A DNA stretch of 64,000 nt from Actinomadura rupiterrae (GTDB lineage Bacteria; Actinomycetota; Actinomycetes; Streptosporangiales; Streptosporangiaceae), in the NCBI RefSeq assembly GCF_024172125.1, contig NZ_JAMZEA010000007.1, forward strand, positions 62,001 through 126,000, read 5' to 3'. The first letter of the stretch is position 1, and each line of letters starts with the position of its first letter. Under the pieces are notes generated by a model. The model ran no database searches, was not told the DNA's origin, and was given only the letters and a program-made list of their open reading frames with translations. The translations under genes and the position numbers were made by a program. Shown here piece by piece: positions 29,380 through 37,621 of this stretch.

Positions 29380-30258
29380 ATGCGCGGCATGGCCTCCCCT
29401 GCCGCCTGGACCCAGCCGTCCGAGCACCTCATCCGCGCCGCCGACCTCGCCCTGCGCCCCTGGCGCGCCTGGACCTCCCCGGTCTTCCACGGCCTGGAGA
29501 ACCTGCCGGAGTCGGGCCCGGCCCTGCTGGTCGGCAACCACACCCTGTACGGCGTGGTGGACGCGCCGCTGATCTTCTTCGAGATCCACCGGCGGCGCGG
29601 CGTGTGGGTGCGCTCGCTCGCCGACCACGCGCACTGGCGGATCCCCGGCTGGCGCCGCGTGATGGACCTCGGCGGCTCGGTCGACGGCACCCGCGACAAC
29701 TGCCGCGCCCTGCTGAACGAGGGCCATATGGTCGTCGTCTTCCCCGGCGGCGCGCGCGAGGCGACCCGCGCCCGGCACGAGTGCTACCAGCTGCAGTGGG
29801 AGCGGCGGCTCGGCTTCGCCCGGCTGGCCGTCGAGGCGGGCTGCCCGATCGTCCCGTTCGGCTCGGTCGGCGCCGAGGAGATGTTCACGACCGTCCTGGA
29901 CTCCGACAGCAGGCTGCTGGCGCCCGCCCGCGCGCTCACCCGGTCCGTGCTCGGCGACCGCGCCAGGGGACGCGACGACATCATGATGCCGCTGTCGCGC
30001 GGCATCGGGCCCACGCTCGTCCCGCGTCCCGAGCGCCTCTACTTCCGCTTCGGGACGCCCATCGACACCGCGCCGTGGAAAGGCCGCGAGCAGGACGACC
30101 TGGCCGTCACCGAGGTGCGCGACCTGGCCCGCAAGTCCGTCCAGGAGATCATCGACGGCCTGCGCGAGGAGCAGGCGGCCGACCGTGGGCGCACTCCCCT
30201 GCGCCGCCTGAGCAGGACCATCACCCGGACCGCGCGCGCCCTGCCCGCCGTCCGCTGA
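29380..30258 (+). CDS. PlsC-type lysophospholipid acyltransferase
   Basis: About 292 residues if started at ATG 29380; 29389 and an upstream in-frame codon at 29338 are alternatives, none with a strong ribosome site. The acyltransferase box is VGNHTLYGVVD (NHx4-5D) and the second box is FPGGAREATR. SVGAEEMF and the RLYFRFGTPIDTAPW strand complete the fold. The Arg-rich C-terminus (GRTPLRRLSRTITRTARAL) could associate with the membrane. Transfers an acyl chain to a lysolipid or related glycerol lipid; exact acceptor unknown. Confidence 0.88.
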   Translation: MRGMASPAAWTQPSEHLIRAADLALRPWRAWTSPVFHGLENLPESGPALLVGNHTLYGVVDAPLIFFEIHRRRGVWVRSLADHAHWRIPGWRRVMDLGGSVDGTRDNCRALLNEGHMVVVFPGGAREATRARHECYQLQWERRLGFARLAVEAGCPIVPFGSVGAEEMFTTVLDSDSRLLAPARALTRSVLGDRARGRDDIMMPLSRGIGPTLVPRPERLYFRFGTPIDTAPWKGREQDDLAVTEVRDLARKSVQEIIDGLREEQAADRGRTPLRRLSRTITRTARALPAVR

Positions 30259-30290
30259 GCGAACCCGCCCTGCCGCCGTCCGCGGAGCGG

Positions 30291-30319
30291 CCCGGCCCCG
30301 CACATCGTGCGAGGCCGGG
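30291..30319. terminator. Bidirectional terminator between convergent genes
   Basis: 13-base inverted repeat with one mismatch (30291-30303 and 30307-30319) and a 3-base loop, between the stops at 30258 (+) and 30396 (-). The mismatch becomes a G-U pair in the minus-strand RNA. Confidence 0.7.
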
Positions 30320-30395
30320 CCTCGACTCAGACCGCCTCGTTCGAACCGTTCGGTCGGCCGCTCGAATCCGGCGGCCCCGGTTCACGTCGTTCGGG

Positions 30396-30932
30396 TCAGG
30401 CGGCGCGGCGGCGCTGGAAGGGGAGGTAGCGCTCGGCGCGGCGCGGGCGGGACGGCATTCCGGTCGACTCGACGGCGAGGATGCGGTCGAAGCGGAACGC
30501 GCGGACGCCCCGCCGGAGCCGGCACCAGCCGACGAGGTACCAGTGGTCGCGGTGGACGAGGCAGGTGACCGGCTCGACCTCGCGGATGGTGACGTGCGCG
30601 CCGGCGTCGCCGTAGCAGAGCCGGACGACGCGGTGCTCGGTGATGGCGGCGGCGACCACGCGGGCGCGGTCGGCGGTGGACGCGTCGAGCGGGTCGGTGA
30701 GGGTGGCGAGGGTGGTGGCGACGACCTCGTCGCGGTCGGCGCCGGGCGGCATCAGGTGGCGGAGGGCGCGGCGGGCGGTGGCCGCCTGCGGGCCCGCGCC
30801 GAGGTGGGCGAGGGAGAGCGCGAGGGAGGCGATCTCCGCCGCGGTCAGGGTGGGCTCGGGGGCCTCGAAGAGCGCGTCGGTGGCGGGACCGGTGGTGGTC
30901 CGGCCGGAGCTGGGGGTCGCGACGTTCGCCAT
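30396..30932 (-). CDS. WYL-domain protein lacking the usual N-terminal helix-turn-helix
   Basis: 178 residues. The WYL domain (about residues 95-165) has EVEPVTCLVHRDHWYLVGWC with the HWYLVGW core. It also has RAFRFDRILAVEST, and ends in a basic YLPFQRRRAA. The first ~90 residues resemble the linker that normally follows the winged helix (TAAEIASLALSLAHLG, ATARRALRHLMPPGADRDEV). The winged helix itself is missing, and nothing like it is encoded upstream. It may sense a ligand and act on a partner, or be a remnant. A consensus -10 places the transcript start at the ATG. Confidence 0.8.
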   Translation of the reverse strand: MANVATPSSGRTTTGPATDALFEAPEPTLTAAEIASLALSLAHLGAGPQAATARRALRHLMPPGADRDEVVATTLATLTDPLDASTADRARVVAAAITEHRVVRLCYGDAGAHVTIREVEPVTCLVHRDHWYLVGWCRLRRGVRAFRFDRILAVESTGMPSRPRRAERYLPFQRRRAA

Positions 30933-30933
30933 G

Positions 30934-30953
30934 GTTCGATTATATGTTCGAAC
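30934..30953 (-). promoter_or_regulatory. Probable leaderless promoter with overlapping operator for the WYL gene
   Basis: On the minus strand a perfect TATAAT (30939-30944) lies 6 bases before the A of ATG 30932, so transcription should start at or next to the start codon. An inverted repeat GTTCGA-8-TCGAAC (30934-30953) covers this -10 and would block it if bound. No good -35 was found. Confidence 0.65.
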
Positions 30954-30961
30954 ACCGACAT

Positions 30962-31142
30962 TTCGCCGGTCCGTCCGGCACCGGTCGGCGGTACTTCCGA
31001 CGTGGCCGTCCGGCGCCGGTCGGCGGTCCTTCCGACGTGGCCGTCCGGCGCCGGCCGGGTGTCTCCTGACGTGGTCGTCCGACACCTGCCGACCGTCCGC
31101 CTGACGCGGTCGTCCGGCAGCGGCCGGGCTTCCCCTTGAGGT
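30962..31142. repeat. Five-copy ~35-bp tandem repeat
   Basis: Five adjacent units of 34-35 bases with the core TGGCCGTCCGGCGCCGG and ends CTTCCGACG or TCCTGACG. The two central copies are nearly identical and the outer ones are diverged. No spacer structure, so not CRISPR. It lies between the WYL promoter and the start of the seven-gene kinase operon at 31230. Confidence 0.75.
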
Positions 31143-31229
31143 GGCGCCCGCGCATGGGGAACACTGATCCCTCAAAACGGCATCATCCTGGGATATTCGG
31201 GGGCGACATGGGCGTGCTGGGGAGCCGCG

Positions 31230-32462
31230 TTGGCTGACGCGGAGCTCGGTCGGCTCATGACGAAGCAGGAGGCCGACGGGGCGCTCGAACGCCTGCGGGA
31301 CGAGCGGGAGCGCATCGGCGCGGGCCTGCTCGACCTCGACGCGCACCCCGGGCACCGCATGCTGGACGGCGCGTCCCTCACCGGCGCGAGCGCGGAGCTC
31401 CAGGCGCGCGTCGCCGACCGGATGGCGCGGTTGTGGCAGCTGTTCGACCGCTATCGGAACGTCCTCGCGGACGCCGAGCAGCTGCGCGAGCGGCACCCGC
31501 GTCCGAAGCCGTCCCAGCTCGCCGACCTGACCCGGATGCTGTACGGGAAATCCGTCGAGCTGGAACCGGAGCAGGTGCCGCTGGAGAAGCGCGGCCTGCT
31601 GGGCGGTCCCCGTCCCACGCGGCTGACCCTGCACGCGGCCGTGCAGCGCATGACCGCGCTCTATGACGAGGTCGCGCACGACGTCGCCGCGGTGGACGCG
31701 GCGTGGTCGGCGCTACTACCCGCGCTCGACGCCGTCGAGTCGAAGCACCGCGAGGCCGCCGCGCTCGCCGCGTCGCTCGAACTGCCCGTCGCCGACCTGG
31801 ACGGCCTGGGACGCGAAGTGGCCGAGGCTGGTCACGCCGTCCGCGCCGATCCGCTGTCGCTGGTGAGGAACTCCGCGCCGGACACGTCGGGCTTGACCGA
31901 GCTGTCCCGCCGCCTGGACGAGGTCGTGGCGCGGCTCCGCGGCGCCGCGCAACTGCGCGACGGTTTCGCCACCCGGCTCGCCGCCGCCGACAGCCTGATC
32001 GCCGAAGTCCGGCAGGCGCACGAGGAGGCCCTGCGCGTCCGCGCCGAGGCCCTGGAGAAGATCGCCTCGCCTGGGCTGCCCGAACCGTCCGATGCGGCGG
32101 CCGCGCTCGCCGACCGGCTGGCGGCGCTGCGGCACCTGCCCGCGACCGGACGCTGGGACGACCTGGCCGAACGCCTCGCCGACCTGGAACGTGCCGCGAC
32201 CGACGCCCGCGCCCGCGCCCAGCACGACCGCGACCTCGCCGCCGGGCTGCTGGAGCGCCGCGAGGAGCTGCGCGGGCGGCTCGCCGCCTACCGCGTCAAG
32301 GCCGCCCGCGTGGGCCTGGCCGAGGACGCCGAGATCCAGACGATCCACGAGCGGGCCCGCGAGCTGCTCTGGACGTCCCCCTGCGACCTGCGCGCCGCGA
32401 CCGTGGCGCTGTCGGGATACCAGCAGGCCGTCAACTCGCGGGCGAAGGGAGCCGACCGATGA
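31230..32462 (+). CDS. Coiled-coil protein, first gene of the PknG operon
   Basis: 410 residues, no signal peptide or membrane segment. TTG 31230 is the start, supported by GGGGAG 7 bases upstream. Almost the whole length is Ala/Glu/Arg/Leu-rich helix with coiled-coil spacing, for example EADGALERLRDERERIGAGL, RLADLERAATDARARAQHD and RREELRGRLAAYRVKAAR. No catalytic motif seen. It overlaps pknG by ATGA and so should be made in step with it. A scaffold or regulatory partner of the kinase is a reasonable guess. I do not recognise a named family; similar genes accompany pknG in other actinomycetes. Confidence 0.8.
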   Translation: MADAELGRLMTKQEADGALERLRDERERIGAGLLDLDAHPGHRMLDGASLTGASAELQARVADRMARLWQLFDRYRNVLADAEQLRERHPRPKPSQLADLTRMLYGKSVELEPEQVPLEKRGLLGGPRPTRLTLHAAVQRMTALYDEVAHDVAAVDAAWSALLPALDAVESKHREAAALAASLELPVADLDGLGREVAEAGHAVRADPLSLVRNSAPDTSGLTELSRRLDEVVARLRGAAQLRDGFATRLAAADSLIAEVRQAHEEALRVRAEALEKIASPGLPEPSDAAAALADRLAALRHLPATGRWDDLAERLADLERAATDARARAQHDRDLAAGLLERREELRGRLAAYRVKAARVGLAEDAEIQTIHERARELLWTSPCDLRAATVALSGYQQAVNSRAKGADR

Positions 32463-34885
32463 TCCCGTGCACGCAGCCCGGCTGCGCCGGAAACGTCGAG
32501 GACGGTTACTGCGTCATATGTGGCATGCCCCCCTCGCAAGGCACGCCTCCCCCAGCGGCACAGCAACCGCCGCAAGCCGGACAGCCGGCCGGTCCGCGCC
32601 GCTGCGCGCGGCCCGGCTGCGCCGGCACCATCCAGGACGGCTACTGCGACGTCTGCGGCCACGCGGCCGAGGAGTCGCCCGTCCCCGCGCCGGGGACGGG
32701 CTCCGGCCCCTCGGCGGGGACGACGCCGTCCGGGCAGGTCCCGGTCACGCGTCCGAGCGGCTCGTCCGGCAGTTTCGCGTCCGGCAGCGTGATGACCGGA
32801 GGCGTCGGGACGGGCGGCACCGGCAGGACACGCGGGTCGGGACGGCGCGGGCAGCTCGGGTCGGGCCTGGTCGAGGTGCCGCGCGTGCCGTACCGGGACC
32901 CGGTGACGGCCGTCCGGCAGAACCCGGAGGTTCCCGAGAACCGGCGGTTCTGCGGCAACTGCGGCGAGAAGGTCGGGCGCAGCCGCGGCGACCGCCCGGG
33001 GCGCACCGAGGGCTTCTGCCCCAAGTGCGGGTTCGAGTTCTCGTTCAAGCCGAAGCTGAACCCCGGCGACATGGTGCTGGGCCAGTACGAGGTGCTCGGC
33101 TGCCTGGCGCACGGCGGGCTCGGCTGGATCTACCTCGCCCGCGACCACCGGGTCAACGGCCGCTGGGTGGTGCTGAAGGGCCTGCTCAACACCGGCGACG
33201 CGGACGCGCGCGAGGCGGCGGAGGCCGAGCGGGAGTTCCTCGCGACGGCCGAGCACCCGAACATCGTCAAGATCTACAACTTCGTGGAGCACGCCGGCGA
33301 CGAGTACATCGTCATGGAGTACGTCGGCGGCAAGTCCCTCAAGGACATCCTGCTGGAGCACCGCAACACGGTGAACCAGGACGGGCTGCCCGTGGCGCAG
33401 GCGATCGCGTACGCGCTGGAGGTGCTGCGCGCGTTCTCCTACCTGCACGCGAGCGGGCTGGTGTACTGCGACTTCAAGCCGGACAACGTGATCCAGTCCG
33501 AGGAGCAGCTGCGGCTGATCGACCTCGGCGGCGTCCGGCGGCTGGACAACCCGGACGGCGCGATCTACGGCACGGTCGGCTACCAGGCGCCCGAGATCGC
33601 CGAGCGCGGCCCGTCGGTCACCTCGGACCTGTACACGGTCGGCCGCGCGCTGGCCGTCATGACGTTCCCGTTCAAGGGCTACACCAGCACCTACAGCGAC
33701 CGGATCCCGCCGCGCGCCGAGGTGCCGCTGCTGGCCCGGTACGAGTCGTACGACCGGCTGCTGCGCCGCGCCACGCACCTGGACCCCGACCAGCGGTTCC
33801 AGGACGCCGAGGAGATGGCCGACCAGCTGCTCGGCGTGCTGCGCGAGGTGCTCGCCTCCGAGGACGGGCATCCGCGCGCCGCCGCGTCCGGGCTGTTCGG
33901 CCCGGAGCGGTTCGCGTCGGCGGCCACCGCGTCCGGCGAGGCGGGCGGTTCGGCGCTGCCCGCGCTCACGCCCGCCGAGCTGGCCGCGTCCCTGCCCGTC
34001 CCGCTGGTGGACGGCTCGGACCCGGCCGCCGGATTCCTCGCGGGCCTGACCGCGCTGGAGCCCGCGCAGCTCGCCGTGACGGTCGAGGGCGCGCCCGAGC
34101 GGACGGCCGAGGTGAAGCTGACGCTGGCCCGGGTCCGGATCGAGCTGGGCGAGCTGGACAGCGCGTACGCGCTGCTCCAGGAGGTCGCCACCGAGCGGCC
34201 GCACGACTGGCGGATCGACTGGTACCGGGCGGTCGCGCTGCTCGCGGCGGGCCAGGTCGAGCAGGCCGACTCCGCGTTCGACCGGCTGTACTCGCTGATG
34301 CCCGGCGAGCTGGCGCCGAAGATGGCGCTGGCCGCGTGCCGCGAGCACCGCGCTCCGCAGGACGCCGCGCGCCTGTACGAGACGGTCTGGCGCACCGACC
34401 GGAACCACATCAACGCCGCGTTCGGGCTGGCGCGCATGAAGCTCGCGGCGGACGACCGTCCGGGCGCGGTCGCGGTGCTGGAGTCGGTGCCGCCGACCTC
34501 GATCCGGTTCGTCCCGGCGCAGGTCGCGGCGGTCGGCGTCGCGGTGCGGGGCCGTCCGGCCGACCGGCTGACGCCGGGCGAGCTGGTCGCCGCCGCGCGC
34601 CGCCTGGAGGGGCTGGACCTGGCCGGGGAGCGCCGCGACCTGCTCGCCGCCGAGGTGCTGGAGGCCGCGCTCGACTGGACGCTGAACGGGTCCGCGCCCG
34701 GCGCGGGTCCGGGCGGCGCGGCGGCCGGCGGCGGGGAGCTGTTCGGCGTGCCGCTGGCCGAGCTGCCGCTGCGCCGCCGGCTGGAGGGGACGTACCGGGC
34801 GCTCGCGCGGCTCACCCGGGACCGGGAGGAGAAGCGGCTGCTCGTGGACGCCGCCAACGCCGTCCGGCCGCGGACGATGCTGTGA
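32459..34885 (+). CDS. pknG: Serine/threonine protein kinase PknG with three N-terminal zinc/rubredoxin motifs
   Basis: 808 residues, cytosolic. Two near-identical zinc knuckles open the protein (Cys 4, 9, 18, 21 and 49, 54, 63, 66; each CxxPGCAG...DGYCxxCG). A rubredoxin-like pair follows (CGNC at 165-168 and CPKC at 187-190). The kinase domain (about 205-460) has Lys240 in VVLKGL, the loop YCDFKPDNV with Asp338, and DLGGV (Asp355) in place of DFG. All are PknG traits. The C-terminal ~300 residues are TPR-like. PknG phosphorylates FHA proteins (GarA) to control 2-oxoglutarate/glutamate flux. Start ATGA-overlaps the coiled-coil gene; GTGA-overlaps the phosphatase. Confidence 0.95.
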   Translation: MIPCTQPGCAGNVEDGYCVICGMPPSQGTPPPAAQQPPQAGQPAGPRRCARPGCAGTIQDGYCDVCGHAAEESPVPAPGTGSGPSAGTTPSGQVPVTRPSGSSGSFASGSVMTGGVGTGGTGRTRGSGRRGQLGSGLVEVPRVPYRDPVTAVRQNPEVPENRRFCGNCGEKVGRSRGDRPGRTEGFCPKCGFEFSFKPKLNPGDMVLGQYEVLGCLAHGGLGWIYLARDHRVNGRWVVLKGLLNTGDADAREAAEAEREFLATAEHPNIVKIYNFVEHAGDEYIVMEYVGGKSLKDILLEHRNTVNQDGLPVAQAIAYALEVLRAFSYLHASGLVYCDFKPDNVIQSEEQLRLIDLGGVRRLDNPDGAIYGTVGYQAPEIAERGPSVTSDLYTVGRALAVMTFPFKGYTSTYSDRIPPRAEVPLLARYESYDRLLRRATHLDPDQRFQDAEEMADQLLGVLREVLASEDGHPRAAASGLFGPERFASAATASGEAGGSALPALTPAELAASLPVPLVDGSDPAAGFLAGLTALEPAQLAVTVEGAPERTAEVKLTLARVRIELGELDSAYALLQEVATERPHDWRIDWYRAVALLAAGQVEQADSAFDRLYSLMPGELAPKMALAACREHRAPQDAARLYETVWRTDRNHINAAFGLARMKLAADDRPGAVAVLESVPPTSIRFVPAQVAAVGVAVRGRPADRLTPGELVAAARRLEGLDLAGERRDLLAAEVLEAALDWTLNGSAPGAGPGGAAAGGGELFGVPLAELPLRRRLEGTYRALARLTRDREEKRLLVDAANAVRPRTML

Positions 34886-36288
34886 ACGGGCCCTACGGTG
34901 CTGGGGACGGGAACGGGGACATGAACGGGGAGGGCAACGACACCGCTGTGGAAGCGAACGAGACCGCCGCTGACGCGTCGCACGGCAGAACCGGCCAGGC
35001 GCAGGGCCGACCTGATCAGGCGCAGGGCCGACCCGGCCAGGCGCAAGAGCGACCCGGCCAGGCGCAGGGCATTCCGGCCGCGAACGAACCGCCCGGCGAG
35101 GGGACCGCAGGGGACGCGGCCGCGCTGGTGGAGCAGAATGCGGTGAAACCCGCTGAACTGTCCTGCCCGCAGTGCGGGGTGGTGGTGTACCCGGGCGAGG
35201 CGTTCTGCGAGAACTGCGGCCACCAGCTGATCGCCGGCCGGCCCGGCAACGGCGCGCCCCGCCCGTCCGGCGGCGCCGAGTGCGTGGGCTGCGGGGAGGC
35301 GGCGGTGGACGCCGAGGGCTACTGCGAGCACTGCGGGCTGAAGCAGCCCGCCGACCGCGACCACCTGGAGGTCGAGGTGCGGACGCCGGGCGGCCCCGTC
35401 GCGGGGGTGAGCGACCGGGGCAAGCGGTACGCGCGCAACGAGGACGCGTTCGCGATCGCCCCGCACCCCACCGGCGTCGCCGCCGTGGTGTGCGACGGGG
35501 TCGGGTCGTCGCCGCGTCCGGAGACGGCCTCGCGCGCCGCCGCCGACACGGCCGCGACCGAGATCGCGTCGGCGCTCGGCGCGGGCGCGACGCCCGCCGA
35601 CGCCGTCCGGACGGCGGTGCAGGCCGCGGCGACCGCCGTCGCCGAGCTGGCCGACTCCCCCGAGCAGGCGCCGTCCTGCACCTTCGTCACCGCGGTGACC
35701 GGCCCGGACGGCGTGACCGTCGGCTGGGTCGGCGACAGCCGCGCCTACTGGCTCAGCGCCGACGACCTCCGCGCGGACGGGGCGGACGGCGGCCTCGCCG
35801 ACACCGGCGAGCTGAACGCGGCGGCGATGACCGCCGAGCTGGCCGCCGACGACCCGAACGCGACCACCCCGGACGCCGAGACGGTCCCCCTCGGGGCGTC
35901 CCGGCGGCTGACCGACGACGACTCGTGGGCCGCGTTCATGGTGGCGTCCGGCGCGCTCACCGAGGCGGAGGCCGAGGCGCACCCGAACGCGCACGTCATC
36001 ACCGCGTGGATGGGCGCGGACGCCGGCGAGGTGCGGCCGCACGTCCGCGGCTTCCTGCCGGACCGCCCCGGCACGCTGCTGGTGTGCAGCGACGGCCTCT
36101 GGAACTACTTCCCCGGCGCCGAGGACCTGGCGGCCGTGCTGCGCAACGCGCAGGCGGACCCGGCCGCCGACCCGACCGGCGCGGCCAGGACCCTGGTGCG
36201 CCACGCCCTGGACGCGGGCGGACGCGACAACATCACGGTGGCCGTGCTCCCGATGGCGGCCGCCCCGAGCACGGAGCAGGCCCGATGA
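34882..36288 (+). CDS. PP2C-family serine/threonine phosphatase with double zinc ribbon
   Basis: 468 residues from GTG 34882, which overlaps the pknG stop (GTGA); ATG 34921 is an alternative. Residues ~35-60 contain an imperfect 8-residue repeat (GQAQGRPx). Two zinc ribbons follow (CPQC...CENC from Cys95; CVGC...CEHC from Cys134). The PP2C domain (about 175-465) shows the metal-site motifs: SDRGKRYARNEDAF, VVCDGVGSS, GWVGDSRAYWL, LLVCSDGLWNYF and GGRDNITVAVLP. It is the natural antagonist of the PknG encoded just upstream; such a dedicated phosphatase is not part of the mycobacterial pknG operon. Confidence 0.93.
   Translation: MNGPYGAGDGNGDMNGEGNDTAVEANETAADASHGRTGQAQGRPDQAQGRPGQAQERPGQAQGIPAANEPPGEGTAGDAAALVEQNAVKPAELSCPQCGVVVYPGEAFCENCGHQLIAGRPGNGAPRPSGGAECVGCGEAAVDAEGYCEHCGLKQPADRDHLEVEVRTPGGPVAGVSDRGKRYARNEDAFAIAPHPTGVAAVVCDGVGSSPRPETASRAAADTAATEIASALGAGATPADAVRTAVQAAATAVAELADSPEQAPSCTFVTAVTGPDGVTVGWVGDSRAYWLSADDLRADGADGGLADTGELNAAAMTAELAADDPNATTPDAETVPLGASRRLTDDDSWAAFMVASGALTEAEAEAHPNAHVITAWMGADAGEVRPHVRGFLPDRPGTLLVCSDGLWNYFPGAEDLAAVLRNAQADPAADPTGAARTLVRHALDAGGRDNITVAVLPMAAAPSTEQAR
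34993..35068. repeat. 24-bp in-frame tandem repeat in the PP2C gene
   Basis: Just over three copies of a 24-base unit around CAGGCGCAGGGCCGACCC, coding for GQAQGRP-type octads between the N-terminus and the first zinc ribbon. It should form a flexible, possibly length-variable linker. Confidence 0.8.
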
Positions 36289-37619
36289 GCGACCAGCCGC
36301 AGTTCACCGTGAAGATCGACCAGAACAAGTTCCTGCCCGAGGGCGGGCGCGAGGTGCACGCCATCGTCTCGGTCGAGTCCGCCGGGGGCGCCGTCTCGGC
36401 GGCCGCCCCGGCGGCGCGCGCGGCCGAGGTCATCATCATCGACACCTCCGGGTCGATGACCTACCCCGACACCAAGCTGCGCTCGGCGGTCGCCGCCGCG
36501 CAGGCCGCCGTGGACACCCTCCGCGACGGCGTGATGTTCGCGGTGGTGTCCGGTTCCAACAGCGCGAAGATGGTGTTCCCGCAGCAGGCGACGCTGGTGC
36601 CGGCCAACGACCGGAACCGGCAGGCGGCCAAGGCGGAGCTGCGCCGGCTCACCGCGCAGGGCGGCACGGCCATCGGCTCCTGGCTGCGGCTGGCCGACCA
36701 GCTGTTCGACCCCTACCAGGACGGCGTCCGGCACGCGATCCTGCTGACCGACGGCAAGAACCAGCACGAGAGCGCCGAGGAGCTGGAGGCGGTGCTGTTC
36801 CGCTGCTCCGGCCGGTTCGTGTGCGACTGCCGCGGCGTCGGCACCGACTGGGAGGTGGCCGAGCTGCGCAAGGTCGCCAACGCGCTGCTCGGCACCGTCG
36901 ACATCGTCGCCGACCCCGCCGACCTGGTCGCCGACTTCCGCGCGATGACCGAGGCGGCGATGGGCAAGGCCGTCGCGGACGTGGCGCTGCGCGTGTGGAC
37001 GCCGCAGACCGCGCGGCTGAAGTTCGTCAAGCAGGTCATGCCGAACGTCCAGGACCTCACGTCCATGCGCGCCGAGGCCGGGCCGCAGGCGGGCGACTAC
37101 CCGCTGGGCGCGTGGGGCGCGGAGAGCCGCGACTACCAGATCTGCGTGGAGGTGCCGCCCGGCGAGGTCGGCAAGGAGCTGCGCGCCGCGTGGGTGAAGC
37201 TGGTGGTGCCGGGCGGCCCGGGCCAGGAGGCGCAGGTGCTCGCCACCGGCAACGTGCTGGCGCAGTGGACCGACGACGAGGCGCTCTCCACCAAGATCAA
37301 CCCGAGGGTGGCGCACTACACCGGGCAGTCCGAGCTGGCCGACGTGATCCAGGAGGGCCTGACCGCCCGCCGCGACGGCGACCTCGACACCGCGACCGCG
37401 CGGCTCGGCCGCGCCGTGCAGCTCGCCGACGAGGCGGGCAACGAGGCGGTCACCGCGGCGCTGCGCAAGGTCGTGGACGTCCTGGACCCGGCCACCGGCA
37501 CCGTCCGGCTGAAGGCCAACGTGGAGAAGGCGGACGAGATGTCGCTCGACACCACGTCCACCAAGACCGTCCGGACGCGCAAGGACGAGACGGTCAACAC
37601 ACGGCGTACCGAGGTCTGA
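36285..37619 (+). CDS. VWA-domain protein with Thr-rich C-terminal tail
   Basis: 444 residues, cytosolic, ATGA-overlapping the phosphatase. The von Willebrand A domain (about 45-220) has the MIDAS motif DTSGSM at 53-58, the Thr loop (GGTAIGSWLRLA) and LLTDGKNQHES. A beta-rich region and a helical pair follow (LADVIQEGLTARRDGDLDTA). The last 22 residues are packed with Thr (TTSTKTVRTRKDETVNT), resembling the ETTS-type acceptor that PknG phosphorylates in GarA. A plausible role is a metal-dependent docking protein whose tail is phosphorylated by PknG and bound by the next gene's FHA domain. That role is inference. Confidence 0.9.
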   Translation: MSDQPQFTVKIDQNKFLPEGGREVHAIVSVESAGGAVSAAAPAARAAEVIIIDTSGSMTYPDTKLRSAVAAAQAAVDTLRDGVMFAVVSGSNSAKMVFPQQATLVPANDRNRQAAKAELRRLTAQGGTAIGSWLRLADQLFDPYQDGVRHAILLTDGKNQHESAEELEAVLFRCSGRFVCDCRGVGTDWEVAELRKVANALLGTVDIVADPADLVADFRAMTEAAMGKAVADVALRVWTPQTARLKFVKQVMPNVQDLTSMRAEAGPQAGDYPLGAWGAESRDYQICVEVPPGEVGKELRAAWVKLVVPGGPGQEAQVLATGNVLAQWTDDEALSTKINPRVAHYTGQSELADVIQEGLTARRDGDLDTATARLGRAVQLADEAGNEAVTAALRKVVDVLDPATGTVRLKANVEKADEMSLDTTSTKTVRTRKDETVNTRRTEV

Positions 37620-37621
37620 GC

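Noticed and set aside
30962..31142. Possible CRISPR array
   Set aside because: Units are directly adjacent with no unique spacers and there are no cas genes.
32092..36288. A 1398-codon open frame running through pknG into the phosphatase
   Set aside because: Its first two thirds are an out-of-frame reading of the coiled-coil and pknG genes; only the part from 34882 is a real protein.
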